Shown: positions 35,601 to 47,209 of the stretch, piece by piece | Position numbering within the stretch: the stretch's first letter is position 1 | Layout of the letters: every line of letters begins with the position of its first letter | From: Glycine soja | Lineage: Eukaryota; Streptophyta; Magnoliopsida; Fabales; Fabaceae | Length of the DNA stretch: 64,000 nucleotides | Direction: 5' to 3' | NCBI RefSeq assembly: GCF_004193775.1 | Contig: NC_041002.1 | Location: 37,235,112 to 37,299,111, forward strand | The notes under the pieces: generated by a model | Told to the model about the DNA's origin: nothing | Seen by the model: only the letters and a program-made list of their open reading frames with translations | The model's database searches: none | Program-made: the position numbers and the translations under genes

Positions 35601-36243
35601 TGTAACATCCCTAATTTTATACTTTTCGATGACTCTCACACTACGACACTCCATGTGGTGACACTTCACTCAACATCTTTTTTGGTCAGAACCTTGCACC
35701 GGTCAGAATCCTTCATAGGTAGCCTTTTCTGAGACCTAAAAAATCAGCTCTGTCTACTTTCAAGATCAATGACTGACCTCACAAACCAACATAAGACTTT
35801 TTTTGTGTGTTTTGTCCTTGATCACTTGTTTTCCAAGAAGCTTCCTAAAAGGTCACCTATCTCATAACTATTCCAAGCCAAGCATGCTTAACTATGATGT
35901 TCTTAAGTGATGGGCTACTGAAAAGTAGATGCATCTTGTTGGTATAGGTAGTACCAATTAATTCATTTAAGTTATCCTCAATTGTATAGTTTCACACCTG
36001 CATAGCCCATATCCCTTTCTTTCTAGTGTGATTCATCGGGGTGTTATATGCCCACCAGCTTTTGTCAGGTTCGTCCTTGAACCTCACCGTACAGGAAGAT
36101 AGGTTTACTCTAATACCATTTGTAACATCCTTGATTTTCAACTTCTCGGCGGCTCTTACACTATGACACTTCAAGCGGTGACACTTCACTCAACATCCTT
36201 GTTGGTCAGAGCTATCAAGAAGTAAAAAATAAGGGATGTTACA
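35601..36243. mobile_element. Small element with perfect 12-base inverted ends
   Basis: It starts TGTAACATCCCT and ends AGGGATGTTACA, a perfect 12-base inverted repeat that also gives TG...CA ends. Inside, the first ~95 bases recur in direct orientation at 36121-36217 ('CACTTCACTCAACATC', 'TTGGTCAGA'). This may be a solo LTR or a small retroelement with collapsed LTRs. A DNA transposon is possible from the ends alone. No target duplication and no coding motif were found. Confidence 0.5.
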
Positions 36244-36818
36244 ACGAACATGGCATTTAAATGTCCAAGGGGTTTGGAGTACTATTCTTATAGATGAGGA
36301 ACTTTGATGTTGGTGATGATGGTTTTGATTTACCAGTCACCCATATAAAAAGAATAAAATTGGTCAATGTAATTTCTTATATGAAATAAATTACAAAAAG
36401 AAAAGCTAATAATAGAAGAAAAAATGTTGATAAAAAAGTTCCAAGTGTTTTCTCAAGTAAAATAAATTTTTAAAAAAGGTGATCTAACAATGAGCTTTGT
36501 AAATTGGTACATACATATAATGTTTTGGTATGTGTTAATATCACATTTGGAATATATAAGCTTGCTTTGTAGATGTTACAAAAAATTTCTCTTTTAGATG
36601 CGTTTTTCTTATTCTTGATTAGTACCACTTGTTGTAGAATGTTCTCTGATAGCAATAGTTGCAGGAGAGCTTGAAATCAGTGGAAAAATGATCTAAGGAA
36701 ATGTGTACGCCTAATTTGCCCTTTTCATGTCTGCATTGTTCCTATTTACATATTCCTAATGTTAATTTCCCTCAGCTAGTAGTTGCTAATCTAAGTTGGC
36801 TAGTGATTTACAAGCTAA
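36244..36818. other. Intergenic, nothing recognised
   Basis: AT-rich DNA without ORF or repeat structure. Confidence 0.5.
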
Positions 36819-39160
36819 CACTACAAAAAAGTAGGCCTTTTTCTCAGTAGGTTTATCATTTGTGACAACCACTCTGTAAGAGGAATCAATAGGTTTTTGG
36901 GCCAAGTAGTAGTAATAACTACTCAACAGAAAATAACACTAGCCCATCTCTTTGGGGGATTTGAGAATAGCCAAGCTTCTCGAGGAAGAGATGAAGAGGA
37001 TTTTCCTTATAAACGAGTTTAAATTTACCAGTGGTAATGATAAAAATGGTTAGTGTATAATATTTTCTCAAAAATCAAACTTAGTCATTATAGTACATAC
37101 AATGATTTTCTTTTTAATATTCTACCCTTTTGATTTCATAGGTTAGGATACTTGTATGGAAAGATTAAACAAGCTTGCAACTTTCTAGAGAAAGGCTCTT
37201 AAGCATGCTTTACTTTGTGATTTAGTTCATTCCTACTTGTCAGTTCATTTTATTTATTTTTCTACTTATAGATTGTTTATAAACTTGATTAACAATCCCC
37301 AAATTCTTTCTTAAGAGGGCAAAGAACTTTAGGTTTCTTTTCCTAAATGGTGTCATTTCTTAATATACACATGAAAAATATGAATATAGATTTCAACATT
37401 ATTGAATCTAAAATTAGAAATGTTCCTTAAACCACATGCCTAGCTTTGGGTACATAATAATTCAAGGAAAGAATTGTTTCATTTGGCAGTTCCATAAGTT
37501 GAAAGAATTGTGTATAGTAAATGTTCAATCAACCAAATTGAGAATGAAGATGTCATCAAATATGTTCTTCCTATAGCTGAATCATATGAATTTCAATTGG
37601 CAAAGCCCTTCCCTAAGTGGCAATGTTGTGGTCTTCCTCCCTTCTTTGTGAATTTTTTATCATTTTAATCTTTTAAGATTGTTTTCCACATAAGGATACA
37701 AAAACTAATTAATATATTATTGGAGTATAAGTGTAAGGTGAAGTCCCACATCAAGTATGAATGAGAATATTGAACACCATATAAATGAGGACAAGACCCA
37801 TAAACTTGAGCTTGAAGATTTTAGGTTAAAGTGTAGTGTTAAATTCACTTATGTGATTATTCATGACTCATTGGTGTCATTCTCTTTGGTATTTACCCCA
37901 TTTGCTTATTGACACAATTTGCTCTGATTTCAAGTTTGACATGAGGCTTTGACAAAGGGATAAGCCAATTCAAGCTATTTTCCATAGAGTTTGAATTGGA
38001 GATCCTACTTTGGTATCCTTGTTTCTTAACCGTCAGATTATTGTTCTTTTAATAGCTCATGCTCCATAACCTGCTATTCTTCCAAACCTCCTCATTTTTC
38101 CATGTAAATTGAAATGAGTATGCTCTAACCTTGCAGGTTGGCCAAGAACAATTCTTCTTTCGATTGGTCTTCCAGGTCCAGCCCTTTTCTATAATTATGA
38201 AAAAATAATCATAGCTATTTGGTTCCTGCTCTATTTAATTATTTAAGGTCTTATCTAACCAAGTCAATTGTGATTCTGCAAACAATGTGATAAAGATCTG
38301 AGAAACATAATTCTTTTTTTAGCAACAAATATTGGCGCGTAGTAATCTTTCATTTGATAATAAAATTAGTTTATCTCATTATCTTTTTGTTGGACTGGAT
38401 GCTTAATGTTTCTAAAATAGTAGTAGCAGAGGTAAAAGATTTCTAATATCATGTTGCATGAGTAGTGCCGCTAGTTGGAAGGCCTTGTTTTACCTTTTCT
38501 GTAATCATAATTACTGCCATGCAGGCCATGACCACAATTGATTCAGTAATAAACTTATGAAAAACTATTAATTTTAGCTTCACCATATCAGAATCAGACT
38601 CCTAAAATTAGTTTTTAATTGTTGTAAGCAATGTTTACATATAATATTAGTTATAAGCTAGTACACGTTAGCTTACAGATAGTGATTGAAGTATTTAACC
38701 GACACAATTTTAATTTGACTGTGATGTCCATTTCAAATTTACTAAAGGTCTGCGCCTCATTGACATTGTAAGCGGGTGCCACATTCATAATTTGCTGGCA
38801 AACTGCAAACGTGTTTTTTCATTACTAGCAATTCCCCTATTACATGGGAATTTTCCTGCGTGAGAAATCTGCAGGAAACATGTGGGTAAAATCCTCATGG
38901 ATAATAAATTTCTTACAGTTTTAACATTCGCAAGAATTTCCTGAGAAATTCCGCAAGAAACTTTCCTACAATTTATTCCTGTAGATAAATTTTCTGGGGA
39001 TTCATTCGCAGGAAATTCCAAAGGTAACATACTTATGGATTCAAAATTGGCAGAATTTCGCAAGTAACTTTCTTGCGGATTTAAAATTCACCAGAAATTT
39101 CACAGGAAAATTTGCTGTGGATTTTAAATCTGCAGAAATTAAAATTCCACAGGAAATTAA
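36819..39160. mobile_element. Possible non-autonomous CACTA-like element
   Basis: CACTACAAAAAAG at 36819 matches a plant CACTA terminus. At 38790-39160 a short motif recurs about seven times in both orientations (GCAGGAAAC, ATTTCCTGA, GCAGGAAAT, CACAGGAAA and similar), like the subterminal repeats such elements carry. The inverted right terminus was not found. The motif cluster runs into a long TA repeat that may have replaced it. The middle (37000-38780) has no transposase. A promoter-like 'GTCCCACATC...TATAAATGAGG' stretch at 37743-37790 is unexplained. Confidence 0.3.
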
Positions 39161-39182
39161 AAAAATATAATTATTTATTTAT

Positions 39183-39188
<6 letters not shown>

Positions 39189-39276
<88 letters not shown>
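39189..39276. repeat. (TA)n microsatellite, about 44 units
   Basis: About 88 bases of uninterrupted TA. A frame of Ile-Tyr repeats across it (39112-39336) is an artefact. Confidence 0.97.
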
Positions 39277-39278
<2 letters not shown>

Positions 39279-39746
39279 TTCTAATAAATATATTATATTA
39301 CTGCACGTTTGTAAGTGTATTGAACTTTATGGATAAATAAGTATGAATTAAATGCTTTGTAACTACTCGATAATGAACTTCAGTTATTGAAACAAACCTG
39401 TACTCCCGAAGCAGAGGATAGCAAAAGTGATTTGTGTGTTACATAGTATTTTCTACCTATCCAAAGTCTACAAAGTTAGGAACAATTTTTATATCAATCT
39501 AAGTGAACTAAGTAAGTTGAAACGCCCCGTCTGACAACATTTAAATGCACAAAATCAGTAAATCTTATCAACATAGCATGGGACGTTTAACTGCACCATT
39601 GGCTCATCTTCAAGTCTAACATGAAAATAACACTGTCGAACTGCGTACGTTTAAAAGCACCATTGGCGGTTTAAATGTCTTCCGAAACTTGTGTACTTGC
39701 GCTCCAAACTCATGAGAATTCTAAAACAGCCCAAATACAATACCTA

Positions 39747-40214
39747 TGATCAGGTGTAGAATGCTCAAGTGGAGAAAAATGAAGGTTCAGAGACAAAAGC
39801 ACTACCAAGAATTTTAATTGTTGTTAAAGGTTCAGATTAATTTGAAGGCCTATGCTAAATATATTTTTTTTATTTCTATTTTTTCGTTGTCATTTTGACC
39901 CAAATTAATTTGAAGACCCATGTCATTTCTTTTTTAATTTTCATTTTTAATTTTAAATTAAATAAAATTGGTGTCTTTCTAGCTGCACCTCAGATACATT
40001 ATATATATTGAACTCGTTTTTAATAAAGAGGACTTTTGACATTTGATAAAATTTTGTGAAAACTTCTCTCTAGGTTTCTCGCTGAATCAATCTCGAACTT
40101 ATCAAGGTAATCCTTGTGGCACCTACCCTGACTTATCTTTCCTCTTTGGAAGTGGCATCACCCAAAACTCTGTAACATGTATCAAGTGATCCACTCCTAG
40201 TCAGGTTCACATCA
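39747..40214 (+). repeat. 5' LTR of the gypsy deletion derivative
   Basis: It begins near TGATCAGG and ends 'GGTTCACATCA', one or two bases before the primer-binding site. The left edge is approximate. It contains an AATAAA signal near 40022. Confidence 0.7.
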
Positions 40215-40216
40215 TC

Positions 40217-40228
40217 TGGTATCAGAGC
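40217..40228 (+). promoter_or_regulatory. Retrotransposon primer-binding site
   Basis: TGGTATCAGAGC, the standard complement to the 3' end of initiator tRNA-Met, directly after the 5' LTR. Confidence 0.85.
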
Positions 40229-41114
40229 TTCGACTCTTGTTAAATGTTCTATCCTATCCATTTTTTTTCTCTCTTTGTAATTTGTCTCAGGTTCGTGTTT
40301 TGTTTTGTTATTTGCATTCTTTTTCGCGTTCTAGTTTGTGTCTTGTTGTGTTCTTGTTTGCGTTCTTGTTTCGTTCTTGATTCGATCTTGTTTAGTTCTT
40401 GTTTCGTTGTTGTTTTGTTCTATTTCAAAAAAAAATGTTTCAAATTCTGTTACAAATTCTGTTTGGGGACAAATTTTGTTACAAATTCTATTTGGGAACA
40501 AATTTTGTTTGGGGGCCAACTTGCATATTTGTTTGTTTGCCTATTGAACAAATTGCCTAATTGCTTATTGAATTTGGACCAGTGGAATTGATTGATTGAG
40601 GAACAGTCCATTATCCTAGATGAATTTTGAAAAAAAAACATTATATATATAAAAAAGAGTTGTAGAAAGTTTGAAAAAAAAGGTGTGTGTTTGATCTTTG
40701 AATACAAATTTGAGGCCGTTAGAGACATTTTTTTTTGCCAAAATTTGTTATCCAAATATACTATCTGAATCTTTTATCCAAATTTGTTATCTAAATCTGT
40801 TATCCAAATCTATTATCCAAATCTGTTCTTGAAATCTATTACTGAAATCTGTTAATCAAATCTGTTACTGAGTCTGTCATAATTAAGTTATCTTTCCTGT
40901 TATATTACTTTGTGCGTCCAATTTGACTCATCCAGGAACTTAGGAGGGACTGAGTGGTAAAAGGAAAGAGTGAAAAACATCAGACAAAAGCCTATATTGA
41001 GAGCATCAAACATGAGTGTACTACCATCAAAGAAAGAAACATGTGAGTAAAGTATGGTGAGGTTCTGAAACCTTTGTTTAAATTATTGCAGATTTTCTTC
41101 TCTGTTCCTTAATT

Positions 41115-43465
41115 ATGGCAGGAGCTGGTGACGTTCGTGGTGAATATCATCAACTGGACGGATCTCAACGCTTGTTACTTGACGTGATGACTACACAAAT
41201 GCAACGTTTGCTGAACTGTAACAATGAAAATCTCTATGGGCGAATAGAAGGACTAGAGAACCAACTGAATCAGCTTGCTAGAAGACATTATGGTGGGAAC
41301 AAAGGGGGCAATGATGGACCGAGGCAAAACAGAATGGAGGGGCAAAATAGAATTGAGGGAGAAAAACTCAATGTACCTCGTTTCAAAGGCAGGAGTGACC
41401 CAGACGCCTACCTTGACTGGGAGATGAAGATTGAGCATGTATTCTCCTGCAATGATTATATTGAAGAGTAGAAAGTGAAGTTAGCAGCAGCTGAATTCTT
41501 AGACTATGCCCTTGTTTGGTGGAATAAAAATCAAAGAGAGATGATAAGAGAGGAAGGGCGGGAGATAGATACATGGACTGAGATGAGAAGGGTTATGCGA
41601 AAGAGGTATGTTCCAACTAGCTAAAGCAGAACCATGTGACATAAACTCCAGAGGTTGTCCCAAGAAAGTCTAACTGCGAAGGAGTAATACAAAGAGATGG
41701 AGATGGCACTAGTGAGGGTAAACATTGAAGAGGAAACTGAGGACACAATGACTTGTTTTCTAAGTGGCCTAAATCCTGACATTAGAGATGTTGTTGAATT
41801 ACAGGAGTATGTGGAATTGGATGACTTGCTGCATAAGGAAGTCCAAGTTGAATAGCAGCTGAAGAGGAAAATTGTAGCAAGAAGGAACTCATCCAACAAT
41901 TTCAACTGAACTGGACCAATAGACCCAAGAAGGAGGGAGGCAACTCATCCAGTCCACATGGAAAGTCAGCAGTGTCCAGTGCTGAAACCAAGCATAATTT
42001 TGCCTCATTATCCAACACTGGTACCAGAAACATAAAATGCTTCAAATGTTTAGGCAAATGACATATTGCTTCTGAGTGTCCCACCAGGAGGACCATGATC
42101 ATGAAGGCAGATGGAGAAATCACTAGTGAATCTGAAATCAGTGAAGAAGAAGAAGTGGAAGAAGAGCTTGAGGAGGAAGCTATGCAGGGTGATATGCTAA
42201 TGGTGAAGAGGCTCTTGGGAAGTCAGATGCAGCCACTAGACAACACCCAAAGAGAAAATATTTTCCACACCAGATGTATAATTAATGGTAAGCTTTTCTC
42301 TTTAATTGTTGACGAAGGAAGTTGTGCCAATGTTACAAGTTCCAGGTTAGTGTCCAAACAAAATTTGGATACTAAGCCCCATCCTAGGCCATACAGACTT
42401 CAGTGGCTTAGTGAAGATGAAGAGGTAAAAATGACTCAGCAGGTTGAGGTGTGTCTCACCATTAGAAGATACAATGATAAGGTGTTGTGTGATGTGGTTC
42501 CAATGGAGGTGACTCATATACTGTTAGGAAGATCATGGTAGTATGACACCAAAGCAGTGCATGATGGCTTCACCAACAAGATTTCTTTCCAGCACCATGA
42601 CCAGAAAATTATTCTTAAACCTCTATCCCCTAGAGAAGTGTGTGATGACCAAATCAAAATGAGAGAAAAGAGAGAACAAGAGAAAGAAAAGAGTGAAACA
42701 CCAAAGAGGAATAGGAAAAAGAAGAGTGATACACGTGAGAGAAAGTGTGATACACATGAGAGAAAGAATGATTGTGTAGCAAAGGCGAGTGAAGTGAGGA
42801 AAGTGTTACTTGCTCATGAGTCGCTCTATCTACTGTACTGCAAAGACAGTAGAGTTTTTGCTGATAATTCTAATGATTTAATTATTTCTGCTTCTCCTAG
42901 TGTTGAACCCTTATTGCAGGAATTTAAAGATGTCTTTCCCAAGGAGATTCCTCATGGGTTGCCACCTTCAAGAGGCATAGAACATCAAATTGACCTCTTT
43001 CTAGGAACTTCATTGCCTAACAGGCTAGCTTACAAAGGCAATCCCTAAGAGACTCAGGCTAAAGTTGAGTATGTGAAAAGATTGCATGAGCAGGTGAAGG
43101 CTCAAATTGAAAAGATGAATGAAAGTTATGCCAAGCAAGCCAACAAGAACATGAAGAAAGTGGTACTTGAACTAGGGGATTAGGTTTGGGAACACATAAG
43201 GAAGGAAAGGTTCCCTAAACAAAGGAAGTCCAAACTGCAACCTAGAGGAGACAAACCTTTCCAAGTACTAGAGAGGATTAATGATAATGCTTACAAGATC
43301 GATATTCCAAGTGAGTATGGAGTAAGTTTTTCATTTAATGTTGCTGACTTTACTCCATTTGTTGCAGGTGATGATTCTGAACATTTGAGGGCAAATGCTT
43401 TCCAAGAAGGAGGGAATGATGAGAATCCTAAAACTTCCCAAATACAGGGACCAAATAGTCAGTGA
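41115..43465 (+). pseudogene. Gag-protease polyprotein fused to an integrase tail, broken
   Basis: It starts at ATG 41115 (MAGAGDVRGEYHQL). Gag 'LNVPRFKGRSDPDAYLDWEM' and 'ALVWWNKNQRE' are interrupted by TAG at 41469-41471 and TAG at about 41621. A zinc knuckle CFKCLGK.HIASEC (42033-42080) has a stop in its centre. The protease region (42250-42540) has VDEGSCANV where the family has Asp-Gly/Ser-Gly, so the catalytic triplet is altered, then 'VPMEVTHILLGRSW*'. RT begins 'FKDVFPKEIPHGLPPSRGIE' and stops at 'LAYKGNP*' (43027). It is followed at once by an integrase C-terminal segment: 'VEYVKRLHEQVKAQIEK', '[20 protein letters not shown]', '[14 protein letters not shown]' (43065-43340). A highly charged KREQEKEK segment at 42660-42770 links protease and RT. 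Confidence 0.8.
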
Positions 43466-43480
43466 ATACCCTCCAACAAA

Positions 43481-43954
43481 TGGTATCAGGCATACTTAAC
43501 AAGGCCCAAGTGAAGAAGGATGAAGGCCCAGAGGTAGAAGCACTACCAAGAATTTTAATTGTTGCTGAAGGCCCAGACTAATTTGAAGGCCCATGCCAAA
43601 TATGTTTTTTTTTATTTCTATTTTTTCGTTGTTATTTTGGCCCAAACTAATTTGAAGGCCCATGCCATTTCTTTTCTAATTTTCATTTTTAATTTTAAAT
43701 TAAATAAAATTGGTGCCTTTCCAGTTGCACCTCAAATACACTATATGTATTGAACTTGTTTTCAATAAAGAGGACTTTTGGCATTTGAAAAATTTTGTGA
43801 GAACTTCTCTCTAGATTCCTCGCTGAACCAATCTTAGACTTATCAAGGTAATCCTTGTGGCGTCTACCTTGACTATCTTTCCTCTCTGGAAGTGGTGTCA
43901 TCCAAAACTCTGTAATCTGTATCAAGCATTCCGCTCCTAGTAAGGTTCACGTCA
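43481..43954 (+). repeat. 3' LTR of the gypsy deletion derivative
   Basis: It begins TGGTATCAGG and ends 'GGTTCACGTCA'. It aligns with the 5' LTR over its whole length with scattered substitutions. Confidence 0.7.
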
Positions 43955-45184
43955 CAAACCAAATAAAAGTCTCTTCAATTCATCCCCAATTAGTCTTTTA
44001 GTGGCCCTACAATCAAGACTGGGAAAAAAAATAAGTTTTCGATAATTTTTTGGTGAAACTTTACTAACATAACCGACCATATGCTAATCATGAAACAACA
44101 AATTTTCTAACACACACACACACGCACACGCTTATTTGCTCTCTACTTTTACATGATTAGAACTCAACATGTATGGTACGTTTATTGACTTTTAAAATAA
44201 TTATCATAAAGTAATTCAAATAATAATTTGTAACGGGATGACAATGTAAAATTTTTTTATACTGTTAATGCATAAGCATTAATCTCTTAATTTAATTAAT
44301 TGATTTTCATGATGTTGTGCTATGAGTTTGTGAATTACTATTGAGTACATGAAATTAAAAAATTATTTGGTAGCCATATGGAATGATATTTTACAATTAT
44401 GTGGGAGTTGGTTATTACCTTCTAAAAAGGGATAATGATGTACTTCTTATTCTAGAAATAAGATGATAGATACTTTCATATAGGATAGAAAAAAATATAT
44501 GATAGATATGTCCATCTCGTATGAGGATGCGATTTATAATAGATACCTTCATTTGGGATAGGGAAGAGATTTTGGATATCTTCATCTATGATGAGGAATG
44601 CAATAAGACGTCATTGCATGGATGTAAGCTCATAGACCCTTTGAAAAATCTGAGATCCACACTGGTTCAGGAAACTAAAGAGTTGTGCTATGATATTTGT
44701 TTGTTGTTCAAGAATTGAATGGAATGAAGTATTGATGTTTACTTACTAGAGTGTTATTTTGTTGCATGAATAACTTGTGATTTTTTATAAGTATATACAT
44801 ATATTTAAATTATAATTTGTAGATACCATGGTTAGATTTTTTGGTTACCAAGTCAACTAAGAACAACACTATTTGCACACTCTTTTAGAACTTATTTTAT
44901 TAAGTGAGATTATTATCTCATAATAAGTGTTATTTTAGAGCTCGAGGAAGAATCTTTAGATACAGAGAAAAATTGAAGACTTAGTTCATCATTAGTTAAA
45001 CTTTGTAGATGCCCATATTTGAGAATAATATTTTTTATTTATGTAAGGAATCATTTACTTATAATATTTGAAGTACTTCAAACTATTGAAATTTCTAAAT
45101 TCTTATTTTATGGATGTTATAAAGTATATTTTTGTTTACGTATTGTTATTGTAACGTAGGGTGTTATATGATGCATTAGAATGA
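43955..45184. other. Intergenic
   Basis: A short (CA)n run lies near 44111-44125 and a partial family B MITE at about 44236-44285. The frame at 44521-44718 (65 codons) shows no recognisable motif. Nothing else is seen. Confidence 0.5.
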
Positions 45185-46335
45185 ACTAGGGGTAAAAGAT
45201 CTAAAAGAGTGAAGGTTGAGGTGATGAACTCTTGCGACAACAATGAGAGTTGCTAGAAAGGGAAGAATTTTTTTTCTTATCTAATTGTTTTCTAACCTCT
45301 CGTCTAAAAAAATGTTGACTTTAATAGTGACATTTATTAATTTCATTTAATTAGTAATATATTTATAATTATGGAATGCAATCTTCATTTTGATATTGTA
45401 ACAATAAATGAAAATATACAAAAATAATTGATGTTGTAAATGATAGATTAATTGAATCCTATTCAAGTTTGTGGATGAAAATCACCTATCTCCTCCAATT
45501 AGAGAGAATCACATAATGTCACCTCAATTCTACATTACATTTGGAGAAAGTTAATGATTTTTGTGTCTTGTCTTCGCTTCACTTCGATCCAACCAATCCA
45601 ACACGTGCATCTTTCATTTTAGAATCTGACCAATTCTTAGAAGTTTTACCATTTCCCTTAATTTGTGCCCACTACTAAATAGATCACAACCTTTTTTTCC
45701 TCTATGACTTTGGACTTTGTCCTTTTCTTCAAATAAATTATTTTTTAAACTTTCAATTACAAGCATAAAGTAGGGGAATGAGCTTTAAAAGGGTGAGGGA
45801 ATATTGCAACAACGATGAGAGTTGGAAGTGAAAGGAATTTTTTTTCCTTATCTAAGTATTTTCTAACCTAGCTCCATCAGTCTAACAAAAATGTTGACAT
45901 TTATTGATGTCATTTAATTAGTAATATATGTTAATATTATAAAATGTGTTTTTCATTTTTATATTGTGTAGCAATAAATAAATATACAAAAATGACCGAT
46001 GCTATAAATGCCATATTAATTGAATCCTATTGTAGTTTGTGGACAAAAATCCCCTATCACCTCCAATTAGAGAGCACCACGTCAATTAAAAATGTCACCT
46101 TATTTTACGTTACATTTAGAGAAAATTAATGTCAAATGTGTCTTGTCTTCACTTCACTTTGATCCAACCAATTCAACGCATCTTTGATTTTAGAATTTGA
46201 ACAATATTTTCATAAACTTAACCATTTCCCTTAATAATTCGTGTCCATCGCAAACTAGATGACAACCCTTCCTCTCTTGACCTTGGAATTTTCCTTTTTT
46301 TAAAAAAATAAATTAACTTTTAAACTTTCATTTTA
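45185..46335. repeat. Tandem duplication of a ~0.57 kb non-coding unit
   Basis: Two adjacent diverged copies are offset by about 572 bases. Matching landmarks are 'GATGAGAGTTG' (45242/45814), 'CATTTAATTAGTAATATAT', 'TTAATTGAATCCTATT' (45450/46017), 'CTCCAATTAGAGAG' (45494/46061) and 'TGTCTTGTCTTC.CTTCACTT' (45562/46139). The copies differ by many substitutions and indels, so the event is old. Neither copy has an ORF. Confidence 0.8.
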
Positions 46336-47026
46336 CTAAAAAAAATTATTGTATTGAATTTTATTATCTGGTCTGATTGTTGAATTGATTTCTATATTTA
46401 CCTATTGATATCAATACAAGTTGGACATGCATCATTTCAAAGTTTACTCATTTTCTTTTTACCTTTAGCAACAATACACACTCATTAGTGGGGATATAAC
46501 ATGAAACACAAGCACCATCATCATTCAAAATAAGAAGATGATAAAGAGGTAAGAAAAGTGTTGGATTCAAAATGAAACAGAGTCGAGATACAAAATATGT
46601 TAATCATTTCCAAAACTAATATAAAATTAATCAGTGGCGTTTTTGTTAATTGATGTGATGCTTTCTAATTGGAAGGAACATGGTTCGAGGATAGGATTGG
46701 AAACAAATTAATTTCATTTGCAATTTGTTCTCTGATTTCTTTTCAGGTCTCCATTAACTCAACTAATTATACAATAATAGTTCTTATAAACCCAATTCTG
46801 GCTCAGTAAATAAACAGTCAAACCAACTAGAAAAATTATATATTTTGAAGGTGATTCAAAGAGAGAGAGAGAGAAGGAAAATGAAAAACACATTCCAAAA
46901 CATACAACACGGATTTGAATTAAGGTACTTGGATTGAATGATCACTTAAAGCCAAAGGCACTATAGTTACAAATTAAGAGAATAAAATAAAGCAAAAATA
47001 CGGTGAAAAACAATAAAGCTAACAAA
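46336..47026. other. Intergenic
   Basis: Contains a GA microsatellite (46860-46873). Nothing else is recognised. Confidence 0.5.
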
Positions 47027-47128
47027 GAAACCCTAACATCCTAAACAAACCCACTTTGAGTTTGATCAGAGTGATCTGAAACCCTAACATCCTAAACAAA
47101 CCCACTTTGAGTTTGATCAGAGTGATCT
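47027..47128. repeat. 51-base direct tandem repeat, two units
   Basis: Two nearly identical units start at 47027 and 47078 (GAAACCCTAACATCCTAAAC and so on). A period of 51 bases equals 17 codons, so minus-strand frames stay open across it. It lies just downstream of the broken MINI ZINC FINGER gene. Confidence 0.9.
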
Positions 47129-47209
47129 TATTAGCACCAGGTGCCAAGATTGATTCAACCATGATGATGAAACAAACAACTTTTAAGCATTCATCATAGC
47201 CAAGTGATC

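Larger units (their letters stand above)
39747..43954 (+). mobile_element. Ty3/gypsy deletion derivative with two LTRs
   Basis: LTRs of about 470 bases (39747-40214 and 43481-43954) share long stretches such as GAATTTTAATTGTTG and TATCAAGGTAATCCTTGTGG. A primer-binding site TGGTATCAGAGC (initiator tRNA-Met type) lies at 40217-40228. The internal region encodes gag and protease and then jumps from the start of RT directly to the C-terminal end of integrase, so RT, RNase H and most of integrase are deleted. It could have moved only with enzymes supplied by another copy. Stops in gag show it is old. The LTRs differ at many positions (for example 'GGTTCAGA' against 'GGCCCAGA'). Confidence 0.85.

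Noticed and set aside
39112..39336. 74-codon ORF with Ile-Tyr repeats
   Set aside because: It is a translation of the (TA)n microsatellite.
44521..44718. 65-codon ORF
   Set aside because: Looks mildly protein-like but has no recognisable motif, splice partner or promoter signal.
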